DNA of 35,469 bases, from contig NZ_FOKW01000017.1 of NCBI RefSeq assembly GCF_900112205.1, forward strand, positions 1 to 35,469, in the 5' to 3' direction. Positions 1 to 7,401 of this stretch are shown here, piece after piece. The stretch comes from Natronobacterium haloterrestre (lineage in GTDB: Archaea > Halobacteriota > Halobacteria > Halobacteriales > Natrialbaceae). Numbering within the stretch: position 1 is the first letter of the stretch; every line of letters starts with the position of its first letter. The notes under the pieces are model-generated. The model was not told the origin of the DNA, did no database searches, and worked only from the letters and a program-made list of their open reading frames with translations. Both the position numbers and the translations under genes were made by a program.

Positions 1-505
1 TGCTCGATGGCACCGAAACTCCGTCGGTCTCTTGCGCCCCATGCTTACATTAGGTTCTCATGGAGTAGCAGCGTTTCCATCGAGTCAGGTTTGCAACCAC
101 GGACGCCGCCACTTCACGGGAGTTCGCGTCTAACCCAGTCGTCGTGGTCGGTGGCTGTCTAGCCGTGCCAAGCGGCTGTTACTCCTATCCTCAGCATCGT
201 CGGCGTTCGTGGTTGTTTTTGCCCGGCGAACGCCGAGTCAGCGTCAACAGACTCGGAGGTATCGTTGGGCTTGCTGGAACAGACGGCACGCGACTGCACT
301 CTTCTGGAATGCGGTGTTCACCGTCTGGCTTTCGGATACTGCCTCGTTACGTGGGCGGGCAGGCCGCCTCCGACGGTCGTTCGGAATCCGCTCCGTTCCG
401 ACCTGACCTTACCATCGTATAGCGGTTCTTGACACTTGAACGTACGGATTGGAAACTCGACTATGCAATTGTCGGTGGAACGTATCACCAAGTGACGGCG
501 CGTAT
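1..505. other. Degenerate accessory DNA, probable IS remnant
   Basis: I see no intact gene in this stretch. One plus-strand frame (from about 144, with a stop at 420-422) stays open into the palindrome at 506-525, where it reads ARIHGVNAVVLR, a read-through typical of IS605-type element ends in haloarchaea. That suggests the 3' part of a decayed IS200/IS605-family element, but I could not recognise TnpA or TnpB motifs upstream. The assignment rests on the end palindrome and is weak. Confidence 0.3.
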
Positions 506-525
506 CCACGGCGTGAACGCCGTGG
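506..525. repeat. IS605-type terminal palindrome
   Basis: Perfect inverted repeat: CCACGGCGT, a GA loop, then ACGCCGTGG. Short GC-rich hairpins of this kind mark the ends of IS200/IS605 and tnpB-only elements in haloarchaea. In such elements the right-end hairpin also forms the scaffold of the guide RNA made from the tnpB 3' end. No complete partner end is visible in the window. Confidence 0.55.
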
Positions 526-569
526 TATTGCGCCTGGTCAGCGTATAAAAAGTCTCGGCTGGAGGAAGT

Positions 570-752
570 ATGTCTGACTTTACTTTCACTATGGTTGGAA
601 AAGCTATTTTATCGGCCAGATCGCACCCGGAATCCCGAAAACAAGGAGGAAGATTGCCAATGGCGTTTCCATATTCCGACCTGCCAGTGGGAAGTAATAA
701 CTCTTTTGAGGCAACTTTTCAGGCCAGCAGTCGTTTCATACTCCTAACATGA
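570..752 (+). CDS. Small unidentified ORF with promoter and RBS
   Basis: A 60-residue ORF that I do not recognise. It is worth listing because its start is well equipped: a TATA-like GTATAAAAA at 542-550 lies about 20-25 bases upstream, and a Shine-Dalgarno-like GGAGGAAG sits just before the ATG. The stop overlaps an ATG in the next frame (ATGA at 749-752). The product is not acidic, contrary to halophile norms, and composition is AT-rich like other accessory DNA here. It may be the 5' piece of a gene broken near 750, since a protein-like stretch follows in another frame. Confidence 0.3.
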   Translation: MSDFTFTMVGKAILSARSHPESRKQGGRLPMAFPYSDLPVGSNNSFEATFQASSRFILLT

Positions 753-930
753 GTACGCCGACCGGTCCGAGCGCCGGACTCGAACACTCTCGACTGGAGA
801 CGTCGTCCACGAACCTGAAGACTGCTGGTTCATCTCTTCACCGTCCGGTACGGTTCACAAACGCGAGGAGTGTGACGGCGAGGACCTCGAGCAGTACATC
901 GACGACGAGGGAGGAAGAACCGATGCGTGA
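751..930 (+). pseudogene. Remnant of a small acidic protein
   Basis: The frame beginning at 751 reads about 59 residues of halophile-like acidic sequence (for example GDVVHEPEDCWFISS and EDLEQYIDDEGG) and stops at 928-930. It has an in-frame stop at 745-747 and no usable start codon. The codons are G/C-ending. I read it as the C-terminal part of a decayed gene, possibly continuous once with the ORF at 570-752. The family is unknown. Confidence 0.3.
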
Positions 931-958
931 CTGAGAACGAGGGGCGGCAGCCTCGGTG

Positions 959-1471
959 TCAGGCTTCCTCGAACAACGAACGAGCTCGCTGCACGTAACT
1001 GTTCGCGCTCCAGCTCCGAGCGTCGCTAATCTCCTCGAGGAGCAGCCGCGCATCAGCAGCTGATAGTTGTTCAGTGCGAACGAGAACCGAGAGCAGTGTC
1101 GGTGTCGTGACGAGCCGAGTATCAGCGAGTGAGGCATGGATCAAGCCAAGTTGGTTGAACTCGTCACAGAGGAAGAGCGCAGCATCGAGTTCGTTCACGA
1201 GCGTGACCGCCGCGTTCTCACCGTCATCGAGCGGAAACTCGGCATCGAGGTCCACCGACTGTGTCGTGAATGACTCCGCCTGGTCGAGTACGGCGGATGC
1301 GGCGTGCCCATGGACGTCATCGTACGAGGCGATCTCTTGGAGTTCAGCGATGACCGCCGTTGGGACGACGACCTCGTACCGGGAGAGACAGAGTGTGAGT
1401 GGATCGGGGTCGTCGTCAGTAACGATCCCGAGACTCACGAGGGCAGAGGCGTCTGCGATAAGCCGCGACAT
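959..1471 (-). CDS. PIN-domain toxin-like ribonuclease (VapC type)
   Basis: 170-residue PIN-domain protein. The N-terminus has the canonical first acidic residue (LIADASALVSLG). Further acidic residues follow at DDGENAAVTL and in LFLCDEFNQLG, fitting the PIN metal site. In the VapC family this fold cleaves RNA and is held inactive by a cognate antitoxin. The gene starts directly after the stop codon of the upstream antitoxin gene (TAG then ATG with no gap), so the two are surely co-transcribed. It sits in IS-rich accessory DNA, typical of mobile toxin-antitoxin modules. The target RNA cannot be told from sequence. Confidence 0.8.
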   Translation of the reverse strand: MSRLIADASALVSLGIVTDDDPDPLTLCLSRYEVVVPTAVIAELQEIASYDDVHGHAASAVLDQAESFTTQSVDLDAEFPLDDGENAAVTLVNELDAALFLCDEFNQLGLIHASLADTRLVTTPTLLSVLVRTEQLSAADARLLLEEISDARSWSANSYVQRARSLFEEA

Positions 1472-1774
1472 CTATGCGTCGGCGACCTCGTCGATGAAGT
1501 CCTCGTCCAACTGCTGTTTCAACACTCGGAGGTTTGCCGCCTCTTCGGCACCGACGAGCGCTTTGAGCTGCTCGAAATTGATCTCGTCGTCGTAATAGGC
1601 GGCGGCGATCTCCTGGGTGAGTGCGTCATCGTGAGCGGCGTCTTGGAGATACTCCCGAAGCGCGGTCACGAGAACGTCTGTTCGGTCTTCCCCGAGGACT
1701 GCAGCCAGTGCGTCGGCGCGGTCGATAAGCCGATTGGGGGCCCGAAACTGCACGCGCTTCTTATCGGTACTCAT
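1472..1774 (-). CDS. Antitoxin, ribbon-helix-helix N-terminus
   Basis: About 100 residues from the ATG at 1772-1774. I prefer this start to the longer reading frame because the upstream part runs through the repeat-containing promoter. The N-terminus (KRVQFRAPNRLIDRADALA) looks like a ribbon-helix-helix DNA-binding segment followed by a helix with RTDVLVTALREYL. The C-terminal half is acidic and probably folds onto the PIN toxin encoded immediately downstream. Gene order antitoxin then toxin, zero spacing and the repeats upstream all fit an autoregulated type II module. Confidence 0.7.
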   Translation of the reverse strand: MSTDKKRVQFRAPNRLIDRADALAAVLGEDRTDVLVTALREYLQDAAHDDALTQEIAAAYYDDEINFEQLKALVGAEEAANLRVLKQQLDEDFIDEVADA

Positions 1775-1777
1775 GAT

Positions 1778-1830
1778 GTGTACATTGTGAGCCAGCACAC
1801 TTAGACGTTTCCGTGTGTACAACGTGAGCC
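1778..1830. promoter_or_regulatory. Paired direct repeats upstream of antitoxin
   Basis: GTGTACATTGTGAGCC at 1778-1793 and GTGTACAACGTGAGCC at 1815-1830 agree at 14 of 16 positions, with starts 37 bases apart (about 3.5 helical turns). They lie within 60 bases upstream of the antitoxin ATG. A pair of like half-sites is what a ribbon-helix-helix antitoxin uses for autorepression, so I infer an operator. Confidence 0.5.
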
Positions 1831-1845
1831 TCATTCGGCCGAGCG

Positions 1846-1989
1846 TCACTCGTCCACGAGATGCTCCTCGAGGTCGTGCGTCCAGTACGTCGCGAGCGTA
1901 CCTAGACTACAGTGCTCGCACAGTTGCAACGGTGCTGTTTCGCCACTTTCGGAAATCAAGCCGAATTTCCCGCCACATTCGCGCTCGTG
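1846..1989 (-). pseudogene. C-terminal fragment of a zinc-ribbon protein
   Basis: The last 47 codons of a minus-strand frame read as real protein: ECGGKFGLISESGETAPLQ followed by LCEHCSLGT and an acidic tail ending EEHLVDE. Cys in ECGG and CEHC resembles half of a small zinc ribbon whose other cysteine is missing. The same frame upstream turns into Arg-rich non-coding-like sequence with no start codon, and the dead tnpB element lies just beyond. I infer a small gene cut by the insertion or its decay. Confidence 0.45.
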
Positions 1990-2091
1990 TATTCCCGTAA
2001 CCGCCCTGCTCGCATGTGGGGGTGTTGTTCGTATTCGATCTGGCCGTCGGGATGAGTACGCGACCAACAACCCTCTAATCCAGAGACAGCG

Positions 2092-3319
2092 ATGGAGTAC
2101 AATCACCGCTACCCTGCATACCCGACACGAGAGGTAGCTGGTGAACTGCAACGTCACATCGACGTTCATCGCCAAGCGTACACTACTCCCGGTACGAGTA
2201 CGAAAACGTGGACGTCGACAACATCGGCTCCGCGTACAAACACCACTACCGACTCCCCGGTTGGAAAGATGAGTCCCCGTCTTCTCAGAGGTCAACTCGA
2301 AGGTTCTTCAACGAACCGTCACACAGTTCTACGATAACCTCTCGAACCTCAAAGACCGGAAAAAGAACGGTCGGAAAGTCGGGAGGCTCAAGTGAACGTC
2401 TTCGAAGGAGTTCTAGAGTATGATTTTTTCGGAGCCTGGCTTCGAACTCAAAAACACGAGTGGCCGACACGCGATACTCTGGCTCTCCAAAATCGGTGAC
2501 ATCAAAATTCGATACCACCGCGAAATCCCAGATGAAGCGGACATCAAAGAGGCCACAATCAAGAAAGAGACTACTGGCGACTGGTTCGTCTCCTTCAGAC
2601 TCGAAACCGAAGATGATAGCCTACCCGAGAAACCTGATGTAGACTCACTGGATGCGAGCAACAGCGTTGGGATTGACCCCGGTATCCTCAACCACCTCCG
2701 CACCTCGGACGGCAAGACTGTGGATTGGCTCGACCTCGAAGACGAGTACGAGCGTCTTCGCCGCGAAAAACGCGCACTCTCGCGGAAGGAAAAAGGCTCG
2801 AACAACTACGAGAAACAGCAGGTTGCCACGGGAAAGCGACACATCCGTCAGAAGATGCTGGACTATCAGCACAAACTCAAGACGTGGCTCGTCCGCGAGT
2901 ACGACGCTGTATTCGTCGAGGACTTGAACGTGAAGGGGATGCTTGAACAGTCGCATAATGCCTGCAACAAGCAGGACACGGCGTGGCGACAGCTCATCAT
3001 CCTCCTCGAATACAAGGCCGACCCGTATGGCTGTCACGTCGTGCAGGTTGAGTCCGAGGGGACGATGAAAGAGTGTGCGTGTTGTGGAGTGGAGACGGCG
3101 AAGCCTATCTGGGTACGGGAGCACTCCTGTCCGTCGTGCGGATTCGAGACGGACAGGAGCACGAATGTATCGAGAAACGTCCTGCAACGCGGCTTTTCTG
3201 AACTAGGGCTGGGATGACCCGAAGATATGCCCGTGGAGACTGCGTTCCCTACGGACACACCTGACTTTCAGCGTGTGTCTGCAAAACGTGTCGTGGAAAC
3301 GGGAAGCCTCGGGGCTTGA
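2092..3319 (+). pseudogene. tnpB: Decayed IS605/IS1341-type TnpB
   Basis: TnpB is the RNA-guided RuvC-type nuclease of IS200/IS605 elements. This copy begins MEYNHRYPAYPT, changes frame twice (near 2185-2195 and near 2276), and has internal stops at 2393-2395, 2414-2416 and 3215-3217. The last stop replaces what should be a Trp codon, after which the frame continues to a natural end at 3317-3319. Visible parts are RuvC-I SVGIDPG, the Glu motif VFVEDLNVKGM and a zinc ribbon (CACC, CPSC). The last catalytic motif reads DRSTN where the family has D-R-D-x-N, so the third RuvC aspartate is lost. No TnpA is present. The gene is dead beyond doubt. Confidence 0.85.
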
Positions 3320-3332
3320 TCCCCCCGGTAAT
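3307..3332. repeat. Degenerate right-end hairpin of the first tnpB element
   Basis: CCTCGGGG, loop CTTGA, then a damaged right arm (TCCCCCCGG instead of CCCCGAGG). The left arm and loop are identical to the hairpin after the second tnpB gene. The tnpB stop codon lies within the loop. The element end touches the stop codon of the neighbouring membrane-protein gene at 3333-3335. Confidence 0.65.
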
Positions 3333-3581
3333 TCACACCATCGTGGCCAGGTATGCAAGCCACATGAGAAAACCGATCCCTCCCATAGTAGCCATCAAAC
3401 TCGAACTAACGACTTTTTCCTCTTCGTCGTACAATTTGTACCCACAGAAGACAGCAAGAAGGCCAAATAGCGGAATGAGTACCCATGAGATAATCGCCGA
3501 TATCACACCGCCAACGAGGTAGAGTTGTCCGTCTTCATTGTACTCACGTAGTGTTGATTTCAAGTCTTGGGTGTCACTCAT
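3333..3581 (-). CDS. Small two-helix membrane protein
   Basis: 82 residues from the ATG at 3579-3581. A charged N-terminus (MSDTQDLKSTLREYNEDG) is followed by a hydrophobic helix (VGGVISAIISWVLIPLFGLL), a short acidic loop DEEEK and a second helix (MGGIGFLMWLAYLATMV). I do not recognise the family. A TATA-like TAGTATATAT at 3602-3611 (minus strand) is about 25 bases upstream, predicting a leaderless mRNA. That box is overlapped by the inverted repeat shared with the TetR gene, which reads away from it. The 3' end abuts the tnpB element. The product may be a membrane partner or transporter accessory of the island. Confidence 0.65.
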   Translation of the reverse strand: MSDTQDLKSTLREYNEDGQLYLVGGVISAIISWVLIPLFGLLAVFCGYKLYDEEEKVVSSSLMATMGGIGFLMWLAYLATMV

Positions 3582-3608
3582 AGCTATCCAGGGCAACTGC
3601 CCCATATA

Positions 3609-3628
3609 TACTAACTATTTCGTTAGTA
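3609..3628. promoter_or_regulatory. Perfect inverted repeat, likely TetR operator
   Basis: TACTAACTATTTCGTTAGTA: 7-base arms with a 6-base spacer. It overlaps the TATA region of the minus-strand membrane-protein gene and ends just before a TATA-like CTTAAATC on the plus strand that could serve the TetR gene. TetR regulators bind such palindromes, usually in their own divergent promoter. A related site occurs at 5502-5520. Confidence 0.65.
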
Positions 3629-3716
3629 CTTAAATCTAGGCCAACATTATACCATGCAGAGGCCGATCAGTGTCGTTTCGAACCCGAAAGGAACACGCAC
3701 CTAGAGCAACTTCTTC

Positions 3717-4331
3717 ATGGTAATGAGGAACTCAGATGAACTAGATCCCGCAAAGCGGGACATCATGGAAGCTACCTACGACGCCATCACCAACACCGGA
3801 TACAGCGATCTCACAATTCAAGATATTGCAGATGAATTCGATCGGAGTAAAACACTAATATACTACCACTATGATGGCCGGGAGGAATTGCTTGTTGACT
3901 TTCTTGACTATGTGATGAAACAGTTTCGGACGATGCTTCCCGACAGTGCTGAGTCTCCACAAGAAGAACTCGAGACACTCATTGATACCCTCTTACCGAC
4001 CACTGTTGAGGAAGAGCCGTTCCAGGTGATGCTCGCGATGTTTGAGTTGCGGGTCAATGCACCCTACGATACTAACTGTCGGGACCAGTACCTAGCTGTG
4101 GAAGATGAACTCAACACCCTTCTTGTCGATATTTTATCTCGCGGTGTTGAGAATGGGGAGTTCGAAAATATCGATCCCGAAACAGAGGCAGAGTTATTCG
4201 TCTCGCTATTAATTGGAACACGCGCACGCCGTCTCACAGTTTATGATCCAGAGGAATCTATCGCATCACTCAAAGAAGCAATCCAGTATCACATTGAGCG
4301 GATTACGGCAACCTCCGAAGGAAATGCTTGA
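3717..4331 (+). CDS. TetR/AcrR-family transcriptional regulator
   Basis: 204 residues (a second ATG two codons in is equally possible). Residues about 12-60 form the TetR helix-turn-helix: AKRDIMEATYDAITNTG, then YSDLTIQDIADEFDRSKTL and IYYHYDGREELL, matching the family's recognition helix and YYHF-like turn. The remaining helical part would bind a ligand and dimerise; it has no obvious family-specific motif. Codon use is less GC-rich than in genes after 8841, as for its island neighbours. The 20-base palindrome upstream is the probable operator. The convergent isoprenoid synthase carries a related site, so a hydrophobic or isoprenoid inducer is a reasonable guess, not shown. Confidence 0.85.
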   Translation: MVMRNSDELDPAKRDIMEATYDAITNTGYSDLTIQDIADEFDRSKTLIYYHYDGREELLVDFLDYVMKQFRTMLPDSAESPQEELETLIDTLLPTTVEEEPFQVMLAMFELRVNAPYDTNCRDQYLAVEDELNTLLVDILSRGVENGEFENIDPETEAELFVSLLIGTRARRLTVYDPEESIASLKEAIQYHIERITATSEGNA

Positions 4332-4373
4332 CCAGAAGTGAGTACGGCAGTGGTAGCGGATCCAGAACAGAAA

Positions 4374-5453
4374 CTACGCCACGTCCAGCGATTCTGTCGT
4401 AGTATGCAGCGGATCACGTTCGATCGTGTGTCGGAGTGTGCGCACTCGCTCTGACGAACATTCCTGCGTTGCTGAAAGGATGGCATGGACTTCCTCTCGT
4501 GACACCTTCACTTTACCAGTCGTGAGTGCTGCCGTCGGTTGGTTTTTGAGTTTGCGAAGTGTCGCAACCGCAAGCAAATACGGAACAGCCCAAGCAGCCA
4601 CTGTATTTCCGCCACCGGTAGGCATTGCCTGTATGTATGCTGCTGCAGGGTTCAGACAAGATCTGGCCCGGTCAAGGACGCGGTCGAGAACACGGCTAAC
4701 GCTATCTCGATTCTCGTCGTCAAGGAGGTGGTCTTGTGAGACGCTTTCTGCCTCGAGCCACTCTGAAGGGAGATAGACGTTCTGTTCCCCAAGGAAGTCT
4801 TCACGGACGTCTTTTGCGATATTAACGAGTTGAAGTAGGCGGCCAAAATCTTCTGCAGTACGCTCAAGTGTCTGGGCCTGTACTGTGGTGAGTGACTGCT
4901 TGGGGAGAAGATCAGTGATGAGTGTACCTACCGTTCCAGCAACGTAATGGCAATACCGGTCGAGTTCAGAGCCGGTTTGAATTCGAAGCCCGGGCCGATC
5001 GCTATATCGATCTATGAATCGGCTCATTCCGCCCGTCATTTCTTTCACTTGGGGACGGATCGCCTGCTTTGTTGACGAAGAAAACGTTTCAAATGTCGCC
5101 AAAACAGTCGGGGCCGCTCGTACAACGTCCCAGTCGGCTGACTCCCCTTGAGGTGGTGCCCACGGTGAGATCGCATCAACGAACGTGTGAATACTGGTTG
5201 GCTCACTCGGGTCTATCGCTGCTTGATACGTCTGCAACAATTGGCACTGTGACTGCGCTGGAATGTGGACTGCGTCTTCGATCGTATCCGGAATACGACA
5301 GAGGAGATAGCCAACACAGATGTGGTCAGAAAGAGGTTCATTAAGCAGGTCAATCGTAAGAGCGAACGTACGAGAAACATCCTGCACGACGGTATGGCAA
5401 TACGAGAGGTCTGGACTTCGGTCAAATTTTGAATTGGTCTGGTCCTGGGTCAT
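4374..5453 (-). CDS. Squalene/phytoene synthase-family enzyme
   Basis: 359 residues from the ATG at 5451-5453; a longer frame would need a TTG start lying inside the operator. The family joins two prenyl diphosphates head to head. Both Asp-rich motifs are present: CRIPDTIED near residues 55-65 and NIAKDVREDF near 225, with YCHYVAGTVG between them and VYLP after, as expected for Mg-diphosphate binding. Length fits archaeal family members. Sequence alone does not settle squalene versus phytoene (FPP versus GGPP). Neighbours are TetR (convergent) and a short-chain dehydrogenase (divergent). Codon use is AT-rich compared with the core, suggesting transfer. Confidence 0.8.
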   Translation of the reverse strand: MTQDQTNSKFDRSPDLSYCHTVVQDVSRTFALTIDLLNEPLSDHICVGYLLCRIPDTIEDAVHIPAQSQCQLLQTYQAAIDPSEPTSIHTFVDAISPWAPPQGESADWDVVRAAPTVLATFETFSSSTKQAIRPQVKEMTGGMSRFIDRYSDRPGLRIQTGSELDRYCHYVAGTVGTLITDLLPKQSLTTVQAQTLERTAEDFGRLLQLVNIAKDVREDFLGEQNVYLPSEWLEAESVSQDHLLDDENRDSVSRVLDRVLDRARSCLNPAAAYIQAMPTGGGNTVAAWAVPYLLAVATLRKLKNQPTAALTTGKVKVSREEVHAILSATQECSSERVRTLRHTIERDPLHTTTESLDVA

Positions 5454-5501
5454 AGTTCTATCTTGATATGATGATCGCCTGTAGGGAGTGCGTGCGGCTA
5501 G

Positions 5502-5530
5502 TCTTAACAAAAAGTTAGTATATATAATTA
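5502..5530 (-). promoter_or_regulatory. Synthase promoter with TetR-like half-sites
   Basis: On the minus strand a TATA-like TTATATATACTAAC is followed by TTTTTGTTAAGA. On the plus strand this is TCTTAAC, AAAAA, GTTAGTA (5502-5520): one arm is identical to the palindrome at 3609-3628 and the other matches at 5 of 7, with a spacer one base shorter. The site overlaps the TATA box about 50-75 bases upstream of the synthase ATG, where a repressor would block initiation. Confidence 0.5.
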
Positions 5531-5631
5531 GTGGTTCTCTCTAATCCTATTGTCCCCCTAATTCGACCTCATAAACTCGTCAGAGTGCAATACCAGAAAG
5601 TACTTTACTATTTATTCAATATATAAGTTTG

Positions 5632-6381
5632 ATGTACGACTTCACTGACGCCGTAGCGCTCATTACAGGTGCGGGATCAGGAATTGGACAGGCAACTGCT
5701 ACCAGATTCGCAACAGAAGGAGCACACGTCGTTGTCGCGGATATCGATACAACAGCTGGACAAGAAACTGCAGCAGAGATCGAATCAAAAGGAGGCTCTG
5801 CCTCGTTTATCGAGATTGACGTTAGTCGACCCTGGCCGATTGAAGACGCCGTCAACACAATCCTCAATGAACAGGGACGCCTAGATTTTGCGATCAACAA
5901 TGCCGCAACAGGAAATCAGCCGGCCCCAATTACGGAAATTGACGAAGACGAGTGGGAGCGGATACTTGATGTGAATCAGAAGGGGGTTTGGGCCGGCATG
6001 AAATATCAGATCCCTGCACTCATGGACTCTGGGGGAGGGGCAATTGTGAACGTAGCCTCCAAAGCCGGCATTCGAGGAAGTCCTGGGCGGACACCCTATA
6101 GTGCGAGCAAACACGGCGTTGTTGGATTAACTCGTTCAGCCGGTCTTGAGTTCGCAGGAGACGGAATTCGAGTTAATGCTGTCTGCCCCACAATTGTTGA
6201 TACACCTGCACTTCACTCTCTTCCGGAGGCAGAACAAAAAGAGATTATCGAGAATGTTCCGATGGAACGTGCAGCAAAGCCAAGTGAGGTTGCAAACGTA
6301 ATTACTTGGCTTTGCTCGGACGAAGCGTCCTTCATTACGGCACAGTCGATCCCTATTGATGGGGGTGAAACGCAGCAATGA
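5632..6381 (+). CDS. Short-chain dehydrogenase/reductase (classical SDR)
   Basis: 249 residues from the ATG at 5632, with a TATA-like TTTACTATTTATT about 20-30 bases upstream (leaderless). The cofactor motif TGAGSGIGQ is near residue 13, followed by an acidic residue at the end of strand 2 (VVVADID) that favours NAD(H). NNAAT, NVASKAG and the catalytic YSASK are all in place, and the C-terminus ends in the usual DGGETQQ-like turn. The enzyme oxidises or reduces an alcohol/ketone; the substrate is unknown. Divergent from the isoprenoid synthase, it could modify an isoprenoid-derived product. Composition matches the AT-richer island. Confidence 0.85.
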   Translation: MYDFTDAVALITGAGSGIGQATATRFATEGAHVVVADIDTTAGQETAAEIESKGGSASFIEIDVSRPWPIEDAVNTILNEQGRLDFAINNAATGNQPAPITEIDEDEWERILDVNQKGVWAGMKYQIPALMDSGGGAIVNVASKAGIRGSPGRTPYSASKHGVVGLTRSAGLEFAGDGIRVNAVCPTIVDTPALHSLPEAEQKEIIENVPMERAAKPSEVANVITWLCSDEASFITAQSIPIDGGETQQ

Positions 6382-6508
6382 AAGTCGATACCGCTGGGCC
6401 CGGGGACCCTCGACCTGTTCCGTCTAGAGACTTGATCCGGTATATACCCTGAAATAGACAGCCACAATTCATATAATTTGTTTGTGATAGTGAACTGAGA
6501 GAGGATAG

Positions 6509-6820
6509 ATGAAATTGCGGCAACCGACAGACTTCCTCATCCTGGAAGCACTGGCTGAGCATGGTCGAAATGTCGCCCCGAATCTCGCTCATCACACAGG
6601 AAAAAGTCGTAAAAATATCAACACACGGCTGCCGGTGCTCACAGATTATGGCCTCGTCAAAAAGATCGGTCCAAAAAACAAGTCAGGCCTCTATGAGATC
6701 ACGCCACGAGGTGAAACCGCTATTCGGATGCAAGATCTCTACCGGGAGGTCGATGATTTCGAAATTATCCTCGAGGAAGCAGTCCCTAACCAAAAACAGC
6801 AGTCAGCGGCAACTGACTGA
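6509..6820 (+). CDS. Winged-helix transcriptional regulator
   Basis: 103 residues. A compact winged-helix domain covers residues about 5-75: ILEALAEHGRNVAPNLAHHT, then GKSRKNINTRLPVLTDYGL as recognition helix, and a wing ending GLYEITPRGE. It resembles haloarchaeal phage-repressor-like regulators (phiH1 repressor type), commonly found on mobile DNA. A TATA-like CATATAATTTG lies about 40 bases upstream of the ATG. It follows the SDR gene on the same strand after 127 bases, probably with its own promoter. Confidence 0.7.
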   Translation: MKLRQPTDFLILEALAEHGRNVAPNLAHHTGKSRKNINTRLPVLTDYGLVKKIGPKNKSGLYEITPRGETAIRMQDLYREVDDFEIILEEAVPNQKQQSAATD

Positions 6821-6955
6821 GTAACGCAGTTCCCCGACTTGTCGTGACTCTCGCCGCATTTCAATCAGGATTTCAGTAACTCGCTCCGGCTCTTCAGTTG
6901 CGAGTTGCAGCGTCGCGTCGTGCAACTCGCGTTTCTGAGCATTACACGAAGCCAC
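6803..6955 (-). CDS. Possible 50-residue charged protein
   Basis: A GTG-initiated small ORF encoding MASCNAQKRELHDATLQLAT followed by EEPERVTEILIEMRRES. It is helical and rich in E/R. It lies 16 bases after the winged-helix gene at 6972-7355 on the same strand and overlaps the end of the opposite 6509-6820 gene by 18 bases. Codon choice and the absence of stops look protein-like, but the length is small and I recognise no family. It could be a remnant of a partner gene of the upstream regulator. Confidence 0.4.
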   Translation of the reverse strand: MASCNAQKRELHDATLQLATEEPERVTEILIEMRRESRQVGELRYSVSCR

Positions 6956-6971
6956 GACTTACCGCTTCCAG

Positions 6972-7355
6972 TTATCGCTCACTCCGGTGTTCTCGAGGGT
7001 CAACTGCGATTTCATTCCAGTCCCTCCTCCACGGAGTTTCGTCATCGTCTTCGTGAGCGGCTAAAGTGGTCCCTGCATGTCCGGTTGCGGCATCAACGCT
7101 CCGGTCGTGGTCACTGACCCGCCAATAGTTTCCGTGGTGATCCACCCGGCCACGCCCCCACAATCGGACGAGTGTCAGCTGGACGGTGGTTTGTTTCGCG
7201 TCTGTCCACTTGGCGATCTCGTCCTGCGTGAACGCTTTATCGGCGTGCTCGCGAAGGAAGTTGAGGATCTTTGCGGGATCCGTTCCTCGTACCGAACCAA
7301 CGCCCCCGTTCTCTTCGTTTCTGATTTCCTCGAACCGGTCTTTGCTGATGGGCAT
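6972..7355 (-). CDS. Haloarchaeal winged-helix DNA-binding protein
   Basis: 127 residues from the ATG at 7353-7355 (MPISKDRFEEI), the usual start of this haloarchaeal family. The longer frame runs into the palindrome at 7381-7401 and is artefactual. A glycine-rich linker (NGGVGSVRGTD) precedes a winged-helix domain: AKILNFLREHADKAFTQDEI, AKWTDAKQTTVQLTLVRLWG, then a wing RVDHHGNYWRVS. The tail HEDDDETPWRRDW is acidic. From memory, relatives often sit beside a PemK/MazF-type gene; none is seen here, only a 50-residue ORF. The IS-type hairpin lies 26-46 bases before the start, where the promoter should be. Confidence 0.7.
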   Translation of the reverse strand: MPISKDRFEEIRNEENGGVGSVRGTDPAKILNFLREHADKAFTQDEIAKWTDAKQTTVQLTLVRLWGRGRVDHHGNYWRVSDHDRSVDAATGHAGTTLAAHEDDDETPWRRDWNEIAVDPREHRSER

Positions 7356-7380
7356 ATTCACAGAATAATCGAGGCGGATG

Positions 7381-7401
7381 CCACGGGGCTTGACCCCGTG
7401 G
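7381..7401. repeat. Solo IS605-type hairpin
   Basis: CCACGGGG, loop CTTGA, CCCCGTGG: a perfect 8-base stem. The loop is identical to those after both tnpB genes, in the same orientation, but no tnpB precedes this copy (the sequence to its left is the winged-helix gene). It is an orphan right end or a small non-autonomous relic. It sits in the promoter region of the gene at 6972-7355, about 105 bases before the second tnpB. Confidence 0.6.

Noticed and set aside
2092-3319. First TnpB as an active dead-nuclease repressor
   Set aside because: Two frame changes and three internal stops exclude a functional protein.
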